64,000 nucleotides of DNA from Limnobaculum xujianqingii (GTDB lineage Bacteria; Pseudomonadota; Gammaproteobacteria; Enterobacterales; Enterobacteriaceae): positions 868,001 through 932,000 of the forward strand of contig NZ_JABMLK010000002.1 of the NCBI RefSeq assembly GCF_013394855.1. The letters are read 5' to 3'. This document shows positions 9,878 to 18,772 of this stretch, piece after piece. The translations under genes and the position numbers were made by a program. Every line of letters begins with the position of its first letter. Position 1 is the stretch's first letter. The notes below the pieces were generated by a model. It was given only the letters and a program-made list of their open reading frames with translations. It was not told where the DNA came from and ran no database searches.

Positions 9878-10375
9878 TTATTCTTCGTCTACGGTGACGC
9901 TATTAATAATTACATCTTCAACCGGAACGTCCTGATGCATGCCAGAGCGTTTAGTTTTAACACTTTTGATCTTATCAACCACGTCCATACCTTCAACCAC
10001 TTCAGCAAATACACAATACCCCCAGCCGTCGCCGCTTTCTGAACGGAAATTCAGGAAGTCATTATCTACCAGGTTAATAAAGAATTGTGCTGTTGCAGAG
10101 TGAGGTGCAGCGGTACGAGCCATTGCCAGAGTACCTCGGGTATTTTTCAGCCCGTTGTTGGCTTCGTTTTTGATGCTGTCGTTAGTATTTTTCTCATCCA
10201 TACCTGAGGTGTAACCGCCGCCTTGAATCATAAATCCATTGATCACGCGGTGAAAAAGGGTTCCGTCATAGAAACCACTACGGCAATAATCTAAAAAATT
10301 TTGCGCAGTAGCTGGTGCTTCTTTAGTGAAAAGCTTTATCGCAATATCGCCGTGGTTGGTATGAAGAGTAATCAT
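9878..10375 (-). CDS. ppiB: PpiB, cytoplasmic cyclophilin peptidyl-prolyl isomerase
   Basis: This is a 165-residue cyclophilin with no signal peptide, so it is the cytoplasmic PpiB rather than PpiA. Catalytic and binding residues are visible in [13 protein letters not shown] (Arg, Phe, Gln) and in the [12 protein letters not shown] block. It catalyses proline cis-trans isomerisation. In E. coli it lies divergent from cysS; here 5.7 kb of accessory DNA separates the two genes. Confidence 0.96.
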   Translation of the reverse strand: MITLHTNHGDIAIKLFTKEAPATAQNFLDYCRSGFYDGTLFHRVINGFMIQGGGYTSGMDEKNTNDSIKNEANNGLKNTRGTLAMARTAAPHSATAQFFINLVDNDFLNFRSESGDGWGYCVFAEVVEGMDVVDKIKSVKTKRSGMHQDVPVEDVIINSVTVDEE

Positions 10376-10633
10376 TGAATATCCTGAAATTTAGTAGTTA
10401 ATCAATCAACTGTTTATTGTATCTCAAGGTGCTTATTGCTGCACCCATTGGTTTATAGCATTTTGAAATTGTTTACCAGTACTTTATTCTGGTTTTGTCA
10501 CTAAGACTGAATTATTAATTTATTAACCGACGATTAATATCGATAATTGTGACTGTCTGCATATAAATATGGGAATTTCGAGGCAATCTTCCCATTAAAA
10601 CTATCCGCCAGTCACCTGATTAATAGTTAATAA

Positions 10634-11332
10634 TTATAGTTTTATCTCGCGTATTGTAGAAAGAAGTTGAAGGGCTAAAGGATGTAACTCTTTCTGCGTA
10701 TCAGGCAAAAAACCCATCATCACGGCTGCGCCAATCAATCGTCCCGATGCACTAAATATAGGACAAGAAATTGCTCGAGCGCCGGGAATACCTTCAGTTT
10801 CTGTTAAACGGATTGAGTAACCCGATTGAATTATTTGCTGTCGTTCTTCTTCGCTTAAGACTTTTTCATACTTATAGCTTTCGTCATAAGTTAAAAAGAT
10901 TTTTCCTGCCGCGCTATTGGTCAGTGGGATAGGGGTATTATCTTTATAGTCAATCTCAATATTCTTATTGCTACGATTGTACTGAACCAGACTGATCGAG
11001 TTGCCCTTTTGGATAGCGAGGCCGGTGGAGATATTGAGTTTATCCCTGAGTAAGGATAACGCATTATTGATGGCTGTTAATGTACCATTCTGCTTTTGAG
11101 CAGCAGTGCCCAAAACGGATAGTTTATTACCAAGAGAGTAGAGGCTGGTTTCTGGATCCTGATAAATCATATCGCACCGACTTAATGATACCAGATACTT
11201 ATGTAATCGACTTTTTGACAGTCCGGACAGGCGTGCAATATCAATTGCTCTGGCTGGCTTATCGTGTTCAGCCAACGCTTCCAGAATAGTAATTGCAATT
11301 TCTACAGAGTTTATACCCTGGGTATCTGACAT
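10634..11332 (-). CDS. IclR-family transcriptional regulator
   Basis: This 232-residue protein has an N-terminal winged helix-turn-helix (residues ~8-70, with ARAIDIARLSGLSKSRLHKYL as the recognition region) and a C-terminal IclR effector domain with the usual AAGKIFLTY and GIPGARAISCPIF segments. IclR regulators bind small metabolites and repress or activate adjacent genes. It is divergent from the reductase operon starting at 11612, whose promoter region carries a 15-bp palindrome, making that operon its likely target. The effector is unknown. Confidence 0.85.
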   Translation of the reverse strand: MSDTQGINSVEIAITILEALAEHDKPARAIDIARLSGLSKSRLHKYLVSLSRCDMIYQDPETSLYSLGNKLSVLGTAAQKQNGTLTAINNALSLLRDKLNISTGLAIQKGNSISLVQYNRSNKNIEIDYKDNTPIPLTNSAAGKIFLTYDESYKYEKVLSEEERQQIIQSGYSIRLTETEGIPGARAISCPIFSASGRLIGAAVMMGFLPDTQKELHPLALQLLSTIREIKL

Positions 11333-11487
11333 CCGAAATGCGCCTCAACAAACATATGAATACAAAATGACCCGAGAGTTTACCTTTTTTTAGCCGGTCT
11401 GACCAGAATAACCCCTATAACACTAACTCGAAAGGGTAGTGACCACGTTTTCCTATGCCTAATGCTAAGTAAGCATAAAGAGGTAAA

Positions 11488-11501
11488 TTGATCTCGATCA
11501 G
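11488..11501. promoter_or_regulatory. FNR-like box upstream of the reductase operon
   Basis: TTGAT-CTCG-ATCAG matches the FNR consensus TTGAT-N4-ATCAA at nine of ten fixed positions. If it acts as a class II activator site (centred 41.5 bases before the start), transcription would begin near 11536. An anaerobic switch suits the molybdoenzyme encoded downstream. Confidence 0.65.
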
Positions 11502-11502
11502 T

Positions 11503-11536
11503 ACACCATAAATTAACTATGGTTAATTTATGGTGT
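11503..11536. promoter_or_regulatory. Perfect 15-bp inverted repeat, probable IclR-family operator
   Basis: ACACCATAAATTAAC (11503-11517) and its exact reverse complement (11522-11536) flank TATG. The palindrome lies two bases after the FNR-like site and would overlap the -10 region and start of an FNR-dependent promoter. It sits in the divergent region between the IclR gene and the reductase operon. No U-tract follows, so an operator is likelier than a terminator. Confidence 0.6.
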
Positions 11537-11611
11537 CTTTCTTGCGTTATTTAATAGAAAGGCGGGCAAATGTGAGGATGACCATAAAACATAAGATGTG
11601 GCGGAAACATC

Positions 11612-13945
11612 ATGAAAAACATATCGGATATCAGACTGAATCGTCGAACCTTATTAAAAGGATTGGGGGTTATTGGCCTGGCCAGTATTTCGCCTTGCGC
11701 GTTTTCACTGGTTAGTGAGGATAAAAAGCCATTACCACGAGTTCGCTTGAAGCTCAGCGATTATCAGACTTTTCGCTCCACCTGCGCGATGGAGTGTTTA
11801 CACTGCAATTTAACGGCCTATGTCTATCAGGGTGAGCTGAAGAAGATTGAGGCCAGTAAAGATTTCAATGTGAAGTGCTGCCTACGGGGAATGAGTCGTA
11901 CTAAGTGGGTTTATCATAAACAGCGAATAAAAACACCGCTGCTTCGGGTTGGTGAAAAAGGGGAAGGCAAATTTAAACCGATCTCATGGAATGAGGCGCT
12001 GGACCTGATTGAGAAAAACATTCGTGACACTATTGCTACTCATGGCAACAAAGGAATGTTGATTTCTACCCATGCAGGCAATATGGACTCGATCAAAAAT
12101 GACATGGGAAAAGCGTTTTTTGACTATCTGGGTGGTTCAACTAAACAAGCAGGCTCTCTTTGTTGTTCTGCGGTAACCGCAGCCATGATGCCAATGGTAG
12201 GGCTGCGTTATGCGGATATGCGCGATACGATTGCAGATAGTCGCTATATCCTTTGCTGGGGGAATAACCCGGCAGTGACCATGCAGGCCTATTTTAAAGA
12301 ATACATTAAGGCACAGGCCAATGGTGCCCGCCTGGTGGTAATTGATCCACGTTTTAATGAAACGGCGGCGAAAGCCGATGAGTGGATCCCTATTATACCG
12401 GGTACTGATACCGCGCTGGCGCTGGGTATGATAAAAATCATTATGGATGAGCAACTGTATGATGCTGATTTCTTACGTCAGCATACAGGTGCCGTCTATT
12501 TAGTTGATGCTCAGAAAAAACAGCTGCGGGAAAAACCAGATGATGCGGAAAGCTATCTGGTATATGACACCTTAACGCAAAGCACCGTTCGCCATGATGC
12601 GCCAGGCATTGTTCCTGCGCTAACCCAAACCGAGCTACCTGCTAATGCTGAATACACCACGGTATTTGAGCTGATCCGCACCGAGTCACAACAGTGGGAT
12701 TTAGCTAAAGTAGAAGCTGAAACCGATGTGCCAGCGGCCACAGTACTTCGTCTGGCAAGAGAGTATGCCAGTAATAAACCGTCGATGATTGTACAGAATA
12801 TGTCCGGGGCACAACGTACTGAATTTGGTACTTATGTGGCAGCGGGTCAGTTCTATCTGGCATTGTTGACCGGCAACATGGGTAAAGCCGGTGGTGGAGT
12901 ATGTGATGCCGGTGGTGTGCGTCAGATGATGAAAATCAACGCACCGTTACCAGCACCAAAAGACGTACAAAAGATCCCACCAATTCCGGTATCAAAAGTG
13001 GGCGATTGGATTGTTAACGATCGGCCGCATCCAATCAATTTCTGGTGGATTATGACCATGGGCGTACTGACCCAGTTGCCTAACACCAATATGGTGAAAA
13101 AAGCGCTGAAGAAAGTGCCTTTCGTGGTGGTTGCCGACAACCTGATGACATCAACTACGTTGTATGCTGATTTAGTCTTACCTGTGACTACCATTTTTGA
13201 AGATGTCAGTCTGATGGCTGGGGTTCGTAGCCACTATGTGCAATTGATGGAAAAAGCGGTAGAGCCAGTCGGTGAGGCAAAACCAGATTATTGGATTTTT
13301 GCCCGACTGGCAGAACGTTTTGGCTTTGGTGAAGTGTTTAATCAACCGATTGAGCATTACATTGAAAACTGTCTGGCTGGAACCGGAATCACTATTGAGC
13401 AACTGCGCAAGGGGCCGATTAAGCCCGTTGATGCGCCATGGATTCCATTTAAGGACGGTATTTTCCGTACACCAACTAAAAAAGCTCACTTCTTTATTGA
13501 AGAGTGGCAGAAAAAGAACTTCGCACCCATTGTCACCTATATGCAGGTGAAAGAGTCGCCAAAGGGATCCCCTGATCTGGCTCAGAAATACCCACTAATG
13601 GCAGTTCAACGCAAACTGGCGCGTAGCATTCACTCCAGCCACGGTATGAATGAGTGGATCCTCGAGGTTCAGCGTAATCAGCCTAATATTCTGATTCATC
13701 CGGATGACGCGGCCAGCCGTAATATTCGTGATGGTGAATGGGCAATTGCTTTTAACCATCGGGGAGAACATCGGGCACTGGCGGTTGTTACCCGTCAGAT
13801 TAAACGTGGTGTTGTCAGCCTGGATAACGGCTGGTGGGAACAGCAGGGGGGCAGCAGTAGCCATGTGACTAACGATTTGATTGAAGTACTGGGAACAGGT
13901 CATAGCTGTAACAGTACCTTAGTCGATGTCAGAGCGGAGGCGTAA
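11612..13945 (+). CDS. Molybdopterin oxidoreductase, DMSO-reductase family catalytic subunit (Tat-exported)
   Basis: This is a 777-residue catalytic subunit. The N-terminus carries a twin-arginine signal (Arg11-Arg12 in NRRTLLKG, then a hydrophobic stretch), so the folded enzyme is exported to the periplasm. Cys58-x3-Cys62-x2-Cys65 followed by Cys89/Cys90 is the [4Fe-4S] cluster site of the family. The segment GSLCCSAV (residues 181-188) lies where the molybdenum ligand is expected, so Cys184, Cys185 or Ser186 is the candidate; this differs from the serine region of DmsA. The B and C subunit genes follow at once. The substrate is unknown: S- or N-oxides and sulfur oxyanions are all possible. 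No TorD/DmsD chaperone gene is nearby. Confidence 0.85.
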   Translation: MKNISDIRLNRRTLLKGLGVIGLASISPCAFSLVSEDKKPLPRVRLKLSDYQTFRSTCAMECLHCNLTAYVYQGELKKIEASKDFNVKCCLRGMSRTKWVYHKQRIKTPLLRVGEKGEGKFKPISWNEALDLIEKNIRDTIATHGNKGMLISTHAGNMDSIKNDMGKAFFDYLGGSTKQAGSLCCSAVTAAMMPMVGLRYADMRDTIADSRYILCWGNNPAVTMQAYFKEYIKAQANGARLVVIDPRFNETAAKADEWIPIIPGTDTALALGMIKIIMDEQLYDADFLRQHTGAVYLVDAQKKQLREKPDDAESYLVYDTLTQSTVRHDAPGIVPALTQTELPANAEYTTVFELIRTESQQWDLAKVEAETDVPAATVLRLAREYASNKPSMIVQNMSGAQRTEFGTYVAAGQFYLALLTGNMGKAGGGVCDAGGVRQMMKINAPLPAPKDVQKIPPIPVSKVGDWIVNDRPHPINFWWIMTMGVLTQLPNTNMVKKALKKVPFVVVADNLMTSTTLYADLVLPVTTIFEDVSLMAGVRSHYVQLMEKAVEPVGEAKPDYWIFARLAERFGFGEVFNQPIEHYIENCLAGTGITIEQLRKGPIKPVDAPWIPFKDGIFRTPTKKAHFFIEEWQKKNFAPIVTYMQVKESPKGSPDLAQKYPLMAVQRKLARSIHSSHGMNEWILEVQRNQPNILIHPDDAASRNIRDGEWAIAFNHRGEHRALAVVTRQIKRGVVSLDNGWWEQQGGSSSHVTNDLIEVLGTGHSCNSTLVDVRAEA

Positions 13946-13947
13946 TC

Positions 13948-14502
13948 ATGGTCAGACAATATGGATTTTTAGTCGATATGCGCGGCTGTTATGGCTGTAA
14001 AACCTGTTCAATGGCCTGTAAGTCAGAAAATGCTACACCTACCGGTGTCTTATGGCGTCGCGTCAGGGAGTTCAATTTTGACGATCCTAATGGCATGGCA
14101 TTTATCAGCATGTCATGTAACCACTGCGACGATCCTCAGTGTATGAAGGTATGCCCTGCAGATACCTACAGTAAGCGGCCTGACGGCATTGTGGTTCAGG
14201 ACCATGAAAAATGTATTGGTTGCCGGATGTGCATTATGGCTTGCCCGTATAACGCACCGGTATTTGATCCGGTGGAAGGGAAAACCAGCAAGTGCAACCT
14301 GTGTGCAGAACGGCTGGATGAAGGATTGAAGCCTCGTTGTGTGGAGTCTTGTCCGGCTGGTGTATTGCAGTTTGGTGATATTGATGAGTTACGTAAACGC
14401 TACAGTGCTGATTTATCACGCATTGAAACGCGTTATAAACTGCCGGATCACCGTATCAGTCATCCGAACATTGTAATCATCCCCGCTGGTGATAAGGAAT
14501 AA
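13948..14502 (+). CDS. DmsB-like four-cluster ferredoxin subunit
   Basis: This 184-residue electron-transfer subunit has four Cys groups typical of DmsB/PhsB: Cys14-x2-Cys17-x2-Cys20-x3-Cys24; CNHCDDPQCMKVC; CIGCRMCIMAC; and CNLC with a later CVESC. It should carry four [4Fe-4S] clusters and pass electrons from the membrane anchor to the molybdenum subunit. It begins two bases after the catalytic subunit stops. It lacks a signal of its own, so it would travel with the Tat-bearing partner. Confidence 0.9.
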   Translation: MVRQYGFLVDMRGCYGCKTCSMACKSENATPTGVLWRRVREFNFDDPNGMAFISMSCNHCDDPQCMKVCPADTYSKRPDGIVVQDHEKCIGCRMCIMACPYNAPVFDPVEGKTSKCNLCAERLDEGLKPRCVESCPAGVLQFGDIDELRKRYSADLSRIETRYKLPDHRISHPNIVIIPAGDKE

Positions 14503-14514
14503 GGAGATACCATC

Positions 14515-15384
14515 ATGTCTGAATATGAACTTCCTTTAGTCTTTTTCACCGTACTGTGTCAGTGGGCCGTTGGCTCCATTATTGCTATTACGGCATTAAT
14601 GACGGTTCAACCGGTATGGTTGAATGAAGAGACGCGTTTTAACCGGTTGCGCTATATGGCACTGGTTATTTTAGTTATTAATATTGTTGGTTCGTTTTTG
14701 TCACTGTTACATCTGGGGTCTCCGCTGGGAGCCTATCGCGCCATTTTAGGTCTTGGGCACTCATGGCTAAGTCGTGAAGTGGTGGCCTTCTTCTTACTGA
14801 ATGGCGTGGTATTCATCTGGGCTGTTGTGATGTTTCGTTTTAACCGCAATCGCTCTCTGGTAAAAAGTGCCAGCTTTGTCGCTTCTCTGGCGGGTATTGC
14901 AGCGATTCTGGTTTCGGCTCAGGTTTATTATCAAATGGCCAGCCACCCAATGTGGCATTCACTGGTAACACACCTCAGTTTTATTGCTACGGCATTATTA
15001 TTGGGATTTGTCACCATTAGTCTGATGGTGGCGGTCTATCATTATCGTCAACAAGCGCAGCAAAGCAAGATTCCGGGACTCATGCTGACCGGTATTCTGT
15101 TGGGTGTGTTGCTTATGTTATGCGTGGTGCTGTGGTACAGCCATGGTCTGAATGGACAAGGCCAGATGGTTGGTAGTGCTATCGCTGTATTAGGCTCAGG
15201 TCTGATGGGATGGTTAATCTTTGGTGGCTTAATCACCGGAACCGGCGTTGCTACATACCTGTATAAGCAATCATCTGTTTCCATGGCAAAAGCTACACTG
15301 TTGATGTTGGTGGTGCTCTCTGCCGCCGTTTGCGGACGGATGCTGTTTTATAGCGGAGTAATGAGCCAATCACCCTGGTTTTAA
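14515..15384 (+). CDS. DmsC-like membrane anchor subunit
   Basis: This is a 289-residue polytopic inner-membrane protein with about eight hydrophobic helices and DmsC-family features (ELPLVFFTVLCQWAVGS at the N-terminus, SLLHLGSP after helix 2, SWLSREV before helix 3). DmsC proteins anchor the reductase and oxidise menaquinol. AAGGAGATACC precedes the ATG, 12 bases after the ferredoxin gene, and a strong terminator at 15400-15431 ends this three-gene operon. Confidence 0.88.
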   Translation: MSEYELPLVFFTVLCQWAVGSIIAITALMTVQPVWLNEETRFNRLRYMALVILVINIVGSFLSLLHLGSPLGAYRAILGLGHSWLSREVVAFFLLNGVVFIWAVVMFRFNRNRSLVKSASFVASLAGIAAILVSAQVYYQMASHPMWHSLVTHLSFIATALLLGFVTISLMVAVYHYRQQAQQSKIPGLMLTGILLGVLLMLCVVLWYSHGLNGQGQMVGSAIAVLGSGLMGWLIFGGLITGTGVATYLYKQSSVSMAKATLLMLVVLSAAVCGRMLFYSGVMSQSPWF

Positions 15385-15399
15385 TTTGTACTAACTGAA

Positions 15400-15431
15400 G
15401 CTGCCCGATAATGTAGCTCGGGCAGCTTTTT
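15400..15431 (+). terminator. Intrinsic terminator after the reductase operon
   Basis: GCTGCCCGA (15400-15408) pairs perfectly with TCGGGCAGC (15418-15426) and is followed by five T residues. It separates the reductase operon from the ridA-like gene, so the latter is either served by read-through or has its own promoter. Confidence 0.88.
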
Positions 15432-15469
15432 CATTATCAAATTGAGAAATAACCTATAAGGATATTTTG

Positions 15470-15913
15470 ATGCTGAAGAAAACCTGTTTGTCTGTTGTGA
15501 TGGCGACCGTATTGCTATCTGTTGGTGTGGCTCAGTCTGCGGAACGTAATGTGGTGATGCCTGAAGGTACTAAACCTTCAGCGCTTTTCTCTCCGGCTAT
15601 TGAAGCTAATGGCTTTGTTTTTACTTCCGGCCAATTACCTATTGATCCTGCAACTGGAAAAATGGTGGAAGGTATTGAAGCGCAAACCGAGCAGGCGATA
15701 GCTAACTTGCGTGCGGTATTGGAAGCGGGTGGTTCATCTCTGGATAAGCTGGTTAAGGTTAACATCTATCTGAATAATATTGATGATTACGCCAGTATGA
15801 ATAAGGTTTATGCCAAGGCATTCAAAGGTACTCCTCCAGCGCGAACTGCTTTACAGGTAGGTAAGATCCCTCTTGGTGCTTCGATTGAAATTGAAGGTAT
15901 TGCGGTAAAATAG
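15470..15913 (+). CDS. RidA-family protein with signal peptide (periplasmic)
   Basis: This 147-residue protein has a clear Sec signal (LKKTCLSVVMATVLLS, cleavage near AQSA-E) followed by a complete RidA/YjgF domain: LFSPAIEANGFVFTSGQLP, the conserved arginine in TPPARTALQV and the C-terminal IEIEGIAV. Cytosolic RidA hydrolyses reactive enamines and imines; export of such a protein is uncommon. The ATG at 15470 has AAGGA at a good distance, while a TTG one codon earlier is unlikely. It lies just past the terminator of the reductase operon, and a link to that enzyme is only inferred. Confidence 0.85.
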   Translation: MLKKTCLSVVMATVLLSVGVAQSAERNVVMPEGTKPSALFSPAIEANGFVFTSGQLPIDPATGKMVEGIEAQTEQAIANLRAVLEAGGSSLDKLVKVNIYLNNIDDYASMNKVYAKAFKGTPPARTALQVGKIPLGASIEIEGIAVK

Positions 15914-15940
15914 TGCTTTCTGATTAGCTGAACTTTGTTA

Positions 15941-15967
15941 GCAGCGGAGGAGGTAACCCTCTGCTGC
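15941..15967. terminator. Stem-loop after the ridA-like gene
   Basis: GCAGCGGAGG (15941-15950) pairs with CCTCTGCTGC (15958-15967) through ten base pairs, one of them G-U, with a seven-base loop. No U-tract follows. It lies 28 bases after the ridA-like stop and may end or stabilise that transcript. Confidence 0.5.
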
Positions 15968-16081
15968 AACCCACCATAGTGATATATACCTCATGAATCA
16001 TGGGGTTCCTCTTGCAATGCCCTGATAATCAGGTTTCAATATATCTTTCCAATCAACTAATCAAACGGTAACAGGCTTCCA

Positions 16082-17470
16082 ATGCTAAAGATTTTCAATA
16101 CCCTGAGCAGACAAAAAGAAGAATTTAAACCCATTCATGCGGATAAAGTCGGCATGTATGTATGCGGGGTAACCATTTATGACCTGTGTCATATCGGGCA
16201 TGGACGTACTTTTGTTGCCTTTGATGTTGTGTCTCGCTACCTGCGTTTTTTGGGTTATAACCTGACTTATGTAAGAAATGTGACGGATGTTGATGACAAG
16301 ATTATTCGTCGGGCGACAGAAAATAAAGAGAGCTGCGAGCAGCTAACAACCAGAATGCTGGCCGAAATGCATGCCGATTTTGATGCATTAAACATTGCTC
16401 GTCCTGATTTAGAACCGCGTGCGACTCATCATATCGCTGAAATTATTGAGCTGGTTGAACTGTTATTGCAGCGTAATCATGCCTATGTGGCAGATAACGG
16501 TGATGTGATGTTTGCGGTCGATACCGATCCTGATTATGGTTTGTTATCCCGTCAGGACTTAGAACAGCTTCAGGCTGGTGCCCGAGTTGAAATCGCCGAT
16601 GTAAAACGTAATCCAATGGATTTCGTACTGTGGAAAATGTCTAAACCGGGTGAGCCAAGCTGGGAATCTCCATGGGGTGACGGCCGTCCGGGTTGGCATA
16701 TTGAGTGTTCAGCTATGAACAGTAAACAGCTAGGCGAGCACTTTGATATTCACGGTGGTGGTTCTGACCTGATGTTCCCTCATCATGAAAACGAAATTGC
16801 TCAGTCGACCTGCGCTCACGATGGTCCTTACGTTAATTACTGGATGCATTCCGGTATGGTGATGATCGATCGGGAAAAAATGTCTAAATCACTGGGTAAC
16901 TTTTTCACTATCCGTGATGTGTTGAAACATTATGATGCTGAAACAGTGCGTTATTTTCTGATGTCTGGTCACTATCGCAGCCAACTGAATTACAGCGAAG
17001 AAAATCTTAAGCAGGCAAGAACGGCGCTTGAACGTTTGTATACCGCGTTGCGTGGTACGGATGAGGCGGTAAAAGCACAGGGTAACACTGAGTTTGAGGC
17101 TAGATTCCGTGAAGCAATGGATGATGACTTTAATACCCCGGAAGCCTATTCCGTACTGTTTGATATGGCTCGGGAAATTAATCGCCTCAAAGCGGAAGAC
17201 ATAACTGCAGCCAATCAACTTGCTGCAGAACTGCGTTGTTTATCGGGTGTATTGGGCCTGTTGGAACAATCACCGGAATCTTTCCTGCAGGGCGCAGGCC
17301 AAAATGCAGATGACAGTGAAGTTGCAGAGATTGAAGCATTGATTAAGCAGCGTAACGATGCTCGTCAGACAAAAGATTGGGCTATGGCGGATGTAGCGCG
17401 TAATCGCTTAACCGAGATGGGCATCATTCTGGAAGATGGTCCGCAGGGTACGGTTTGGCGTCGTAAGTAA
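16082..17470 (+). CDS. cysS: CysS, cysteinyl-tRNA synthetase
   Basis: This 462-residue class I aminoacyl-tRNA synthetase has the normal family length. HIGH is at residues 37-40, KMSKS near 268, and the zinc site includes Cys28 and the GWHIECSAM and HHENEIAQS segments. It charges tRNA-Cys. A perfect palindromic terminator follows ten bases after the stop. In E. coli cysS faces away from ppiB; here the IclR/reductase/RidA insert separates them. Confidence 0.97.
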   Translation: MLKIFNTLSRQKEEFKPIHADKVGMYVCGVTIYDLCHIGHGRTFVAFDVVSRYLRFLGYNLTYVRNVTDVDDKIIRRATENKESCEQLTTRMLAEMHADFDALNIARPDLEPRATHHIAEIIELVELLLQRNHAYVADNGDVMFAVDTDPDYGLLSRQDLEQLQAGARVEIADVKRNPMDFVLWKMSKPGEPSWESPWGDGRPGWHIECSAMNSKQLGEHFDIHGGGSDLMFPHHENEIAQSTCAHDGPYVNYWMHSGMVMIDREKMSKSLGNFFTIRDVLKHYDAETVRYFLMSGHYRSQLNYSEENLKQARTALERLYTALRGTDEAVKAQGNTEFEARFREAMDDDFNTPEAYSVLFDMAREINRLKAEDITAANQLAAELRCLSGVLGLLEQSPESFLQGAGQNADDSEVAEIEALIKQRNDARQTKDWAMADVARNRLTEMGIILEDGPQGTVWRRK

Positions 17471-17480
17471 CTATTTGAAT

Positions 17481-17518
17481 AGATATAAAAAAGCGCCTGA
17501 AGGCGCTTTTTTATATCT
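17481..17518. terminator. Bidirectional terminator between cysS and folD
   Basis: A 17-base stem runs from AGATATAAAAAAGCGCC (17481-17497) to its exact complement (17502-17518) around TGAA. The stem supplies both the GC-rich core and an A-tract/T-tract on either side, so it can terminate both convergent genes. Confidence 0.93.
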
Positions 17519-17525
17519 GTCAGCA

Positions 17526-18386
17526 TCACATCGGATCGTGATAAAGCTCGCAAGCCTGTAAGGTATTTTGCATTAGCGTAGCCACTGTCATAGGGCCAAC
17601 ACCACCGGGGACCGGGGTAATCCAACTTGCGCGTTCAGCAGCGGCTTCATATTCCACATCACCGACCACTTTTCCGCTTTCTAACCGGTTAATACCCACG
17701 TCAATAACGATAGCGCCAGGTTTAATCCACTCTCCGCGCACAAAGCCAGGACGACCAACGGCGGCAACAATCAAATCAGCCTCTCTGACTTTCTTTTCCA
17801 TGTTGGTGGTAAAGCGATGGGTGATTGTGGTGGTACAGCCAGCAAGCAGCAATTCCAGCCCCATTGGACGACCAACAATGTTTGAGGCTCCAATAACCAG
17901 TGCATCTAAGCCGTAAGTATTGATCTCACAACGTTGTAGCATGGTAATGATACCGCGAGGTGTACAAGGACGAAGTTTTGGCGTGCGTTGGCACAAGCGA
18001 CCGATATTATAAGGATGGAAGCCATCGACATCTTTTTCCGGAGAGATACGTTCCAGAATCTTGATGTTATCAAAGCCCTGTGGCAGAGGTAATTGAACCA
18101 AAATACCATCAATCAGCGGATCGTTATTCAGGGAGTCAATGAGTTCAAGCAACTCATTTTCAGTGCAGGTCATATCCAGATTGAATGAGCGAGACAAAAA
18201 ACCAACCTCTTCACAGGCACGGCGTTTGCTATTGACATAAATCTGCGATGCGGGGTTCTCACCAACCAGAATAACAGCCAAACCAGGAGCGCGTTTACCT
18301 GCCTGAAGGCGTTGTTGAACACTTACGGCAATTTCAGTTCTTAGTTGTTGAGCTATTGCCTTACCATCAATAATCTTTGCTGACAT
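17526..18386 (-). CDS. folD: FolD, methylenetetrahydrofolate dehydrogenase/cyclohydrolase
   Basis: This 286-residue bifunctional enzyme interconverts 5,10-methylene- and 10-formyl-tetrahydrofolate using NADP. Landmarks are [13 protein letters not shown] (catalytic Lys), [16 protein letters not shown] and the nucleotide motif [11 protein letters not shown], plus [10 protein letters not shown] at the C-terminus. I chose the ATG at 18386 because MSAKIIDGK matches the usual start; the frame is open for 12 more codons. It converges on cysS. Confidence 0.95.
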   Translation of the reverse strand: MSAKIIDGKAIAQQLRTEIAVSVQQRLQAGKRAPGLAVILVGENPASQIYVNSKRRACEEVGFLSRSFNLDMTCTENELLELIDSLNNDPLIDGILVQLPLPQGFDNIKILERISPEKDVDGFHPYNIGRLCQRTPKLRPCTPRGIITMLQRCEINTYGLDALVIGASNIVGRPMGLELLLAGCTTTITHRFTTNMEKKVREADLIVAAVGRPGFVRGEWIKPGAIVIDVGINRLESGKVVGDVEYEAAAERASWITPVPGGVGPMTVATLMQNTLQACELYHDPM

Positions 18387-18529
18387 CTGAGAATAGATCC
18401 ATTTTTTAACAACGGGTGTCATATTCTGTCAGAAGCGAAGCGTTCTGTCAGGGAGAAGTTGTGATTAATTAGAAAAGTAGGGAAATCACTGATGCTGAAG
18501 GGTATCGAACCGTTTGGATTTGCATATCA

Positions 18530-18616
18530 TCACCTGACCCAGCCCATCCAGATGGCTACCATATAGAAAACCGTGCAGAGAATAATAAAAGAGGCTGCAT
18601 ATTTGATCTTTTCCAT
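18530..18616 (-). CDS. Small single-span membrane peptide, 28 residues
   Basis: A 29-codon frame starts at an ATG preceded by GGAG and, nearer, CAGG. The peptide begins MEKIKYAASFIILC, continues with hydrophobic residues through FYMVAIW and ends MGWVR, so it looks like one transmembrane helix with charged ends. It lies in an otherwise empty stretch between folD and a DUF411 gene. Small bioenergetic or regulatory membrane peptides have this shape, but I recognise no homologue. Confidence 0.55.
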   Translation of the reverse strand: MEKIKYAASFIILCTVFYMVAIWMGWVR

Positions 18617-18726
18617 ACCTGACTTTCACTCCTTATTATTTTATTTCGAAGTAAAAGATAGCATTCAAATCTTAACTAATTCTTAAATGATGGGATTGCT
18701 CAGGAACAACAGCCATTTATTAGAGG

Positions 18727-18759
18727 ACTCAGTGCGAAAAGAATGGTTTCGCACTGAGT
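18727..18759. terminator. Stem-loop 3' of the DUF411 gene
   Basis: ACTCAGTGCGAAA (18727-18739) pairs perfectly with TTTCGCACTGAGT (18747-18759) around a seven-base loop. It lies 14 bases beyond the DUF411 stop on the minus strand. There is no U-tract on that side, so it may be a 3' stabiliser or a weak terminator. Confidence 0.6.
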
Positions 18760-18772
18760 TATCAATAAAAAC

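Noticed and set aside
11530..11715. 61-codon frame upstream of and overlapping the molybdoenzyme
   Set aside because: It begins inside the operator palindrome, lacks a ribosome-binding site and overlaps the Tat signal region in another frame.
12137..13903. Several long antisense open frames inside the molybdoenzyme gene
   Set aside because: They run opposite to a well-supported gene, have no ribosome-binding sites or domain features, and arise from its codon usage.
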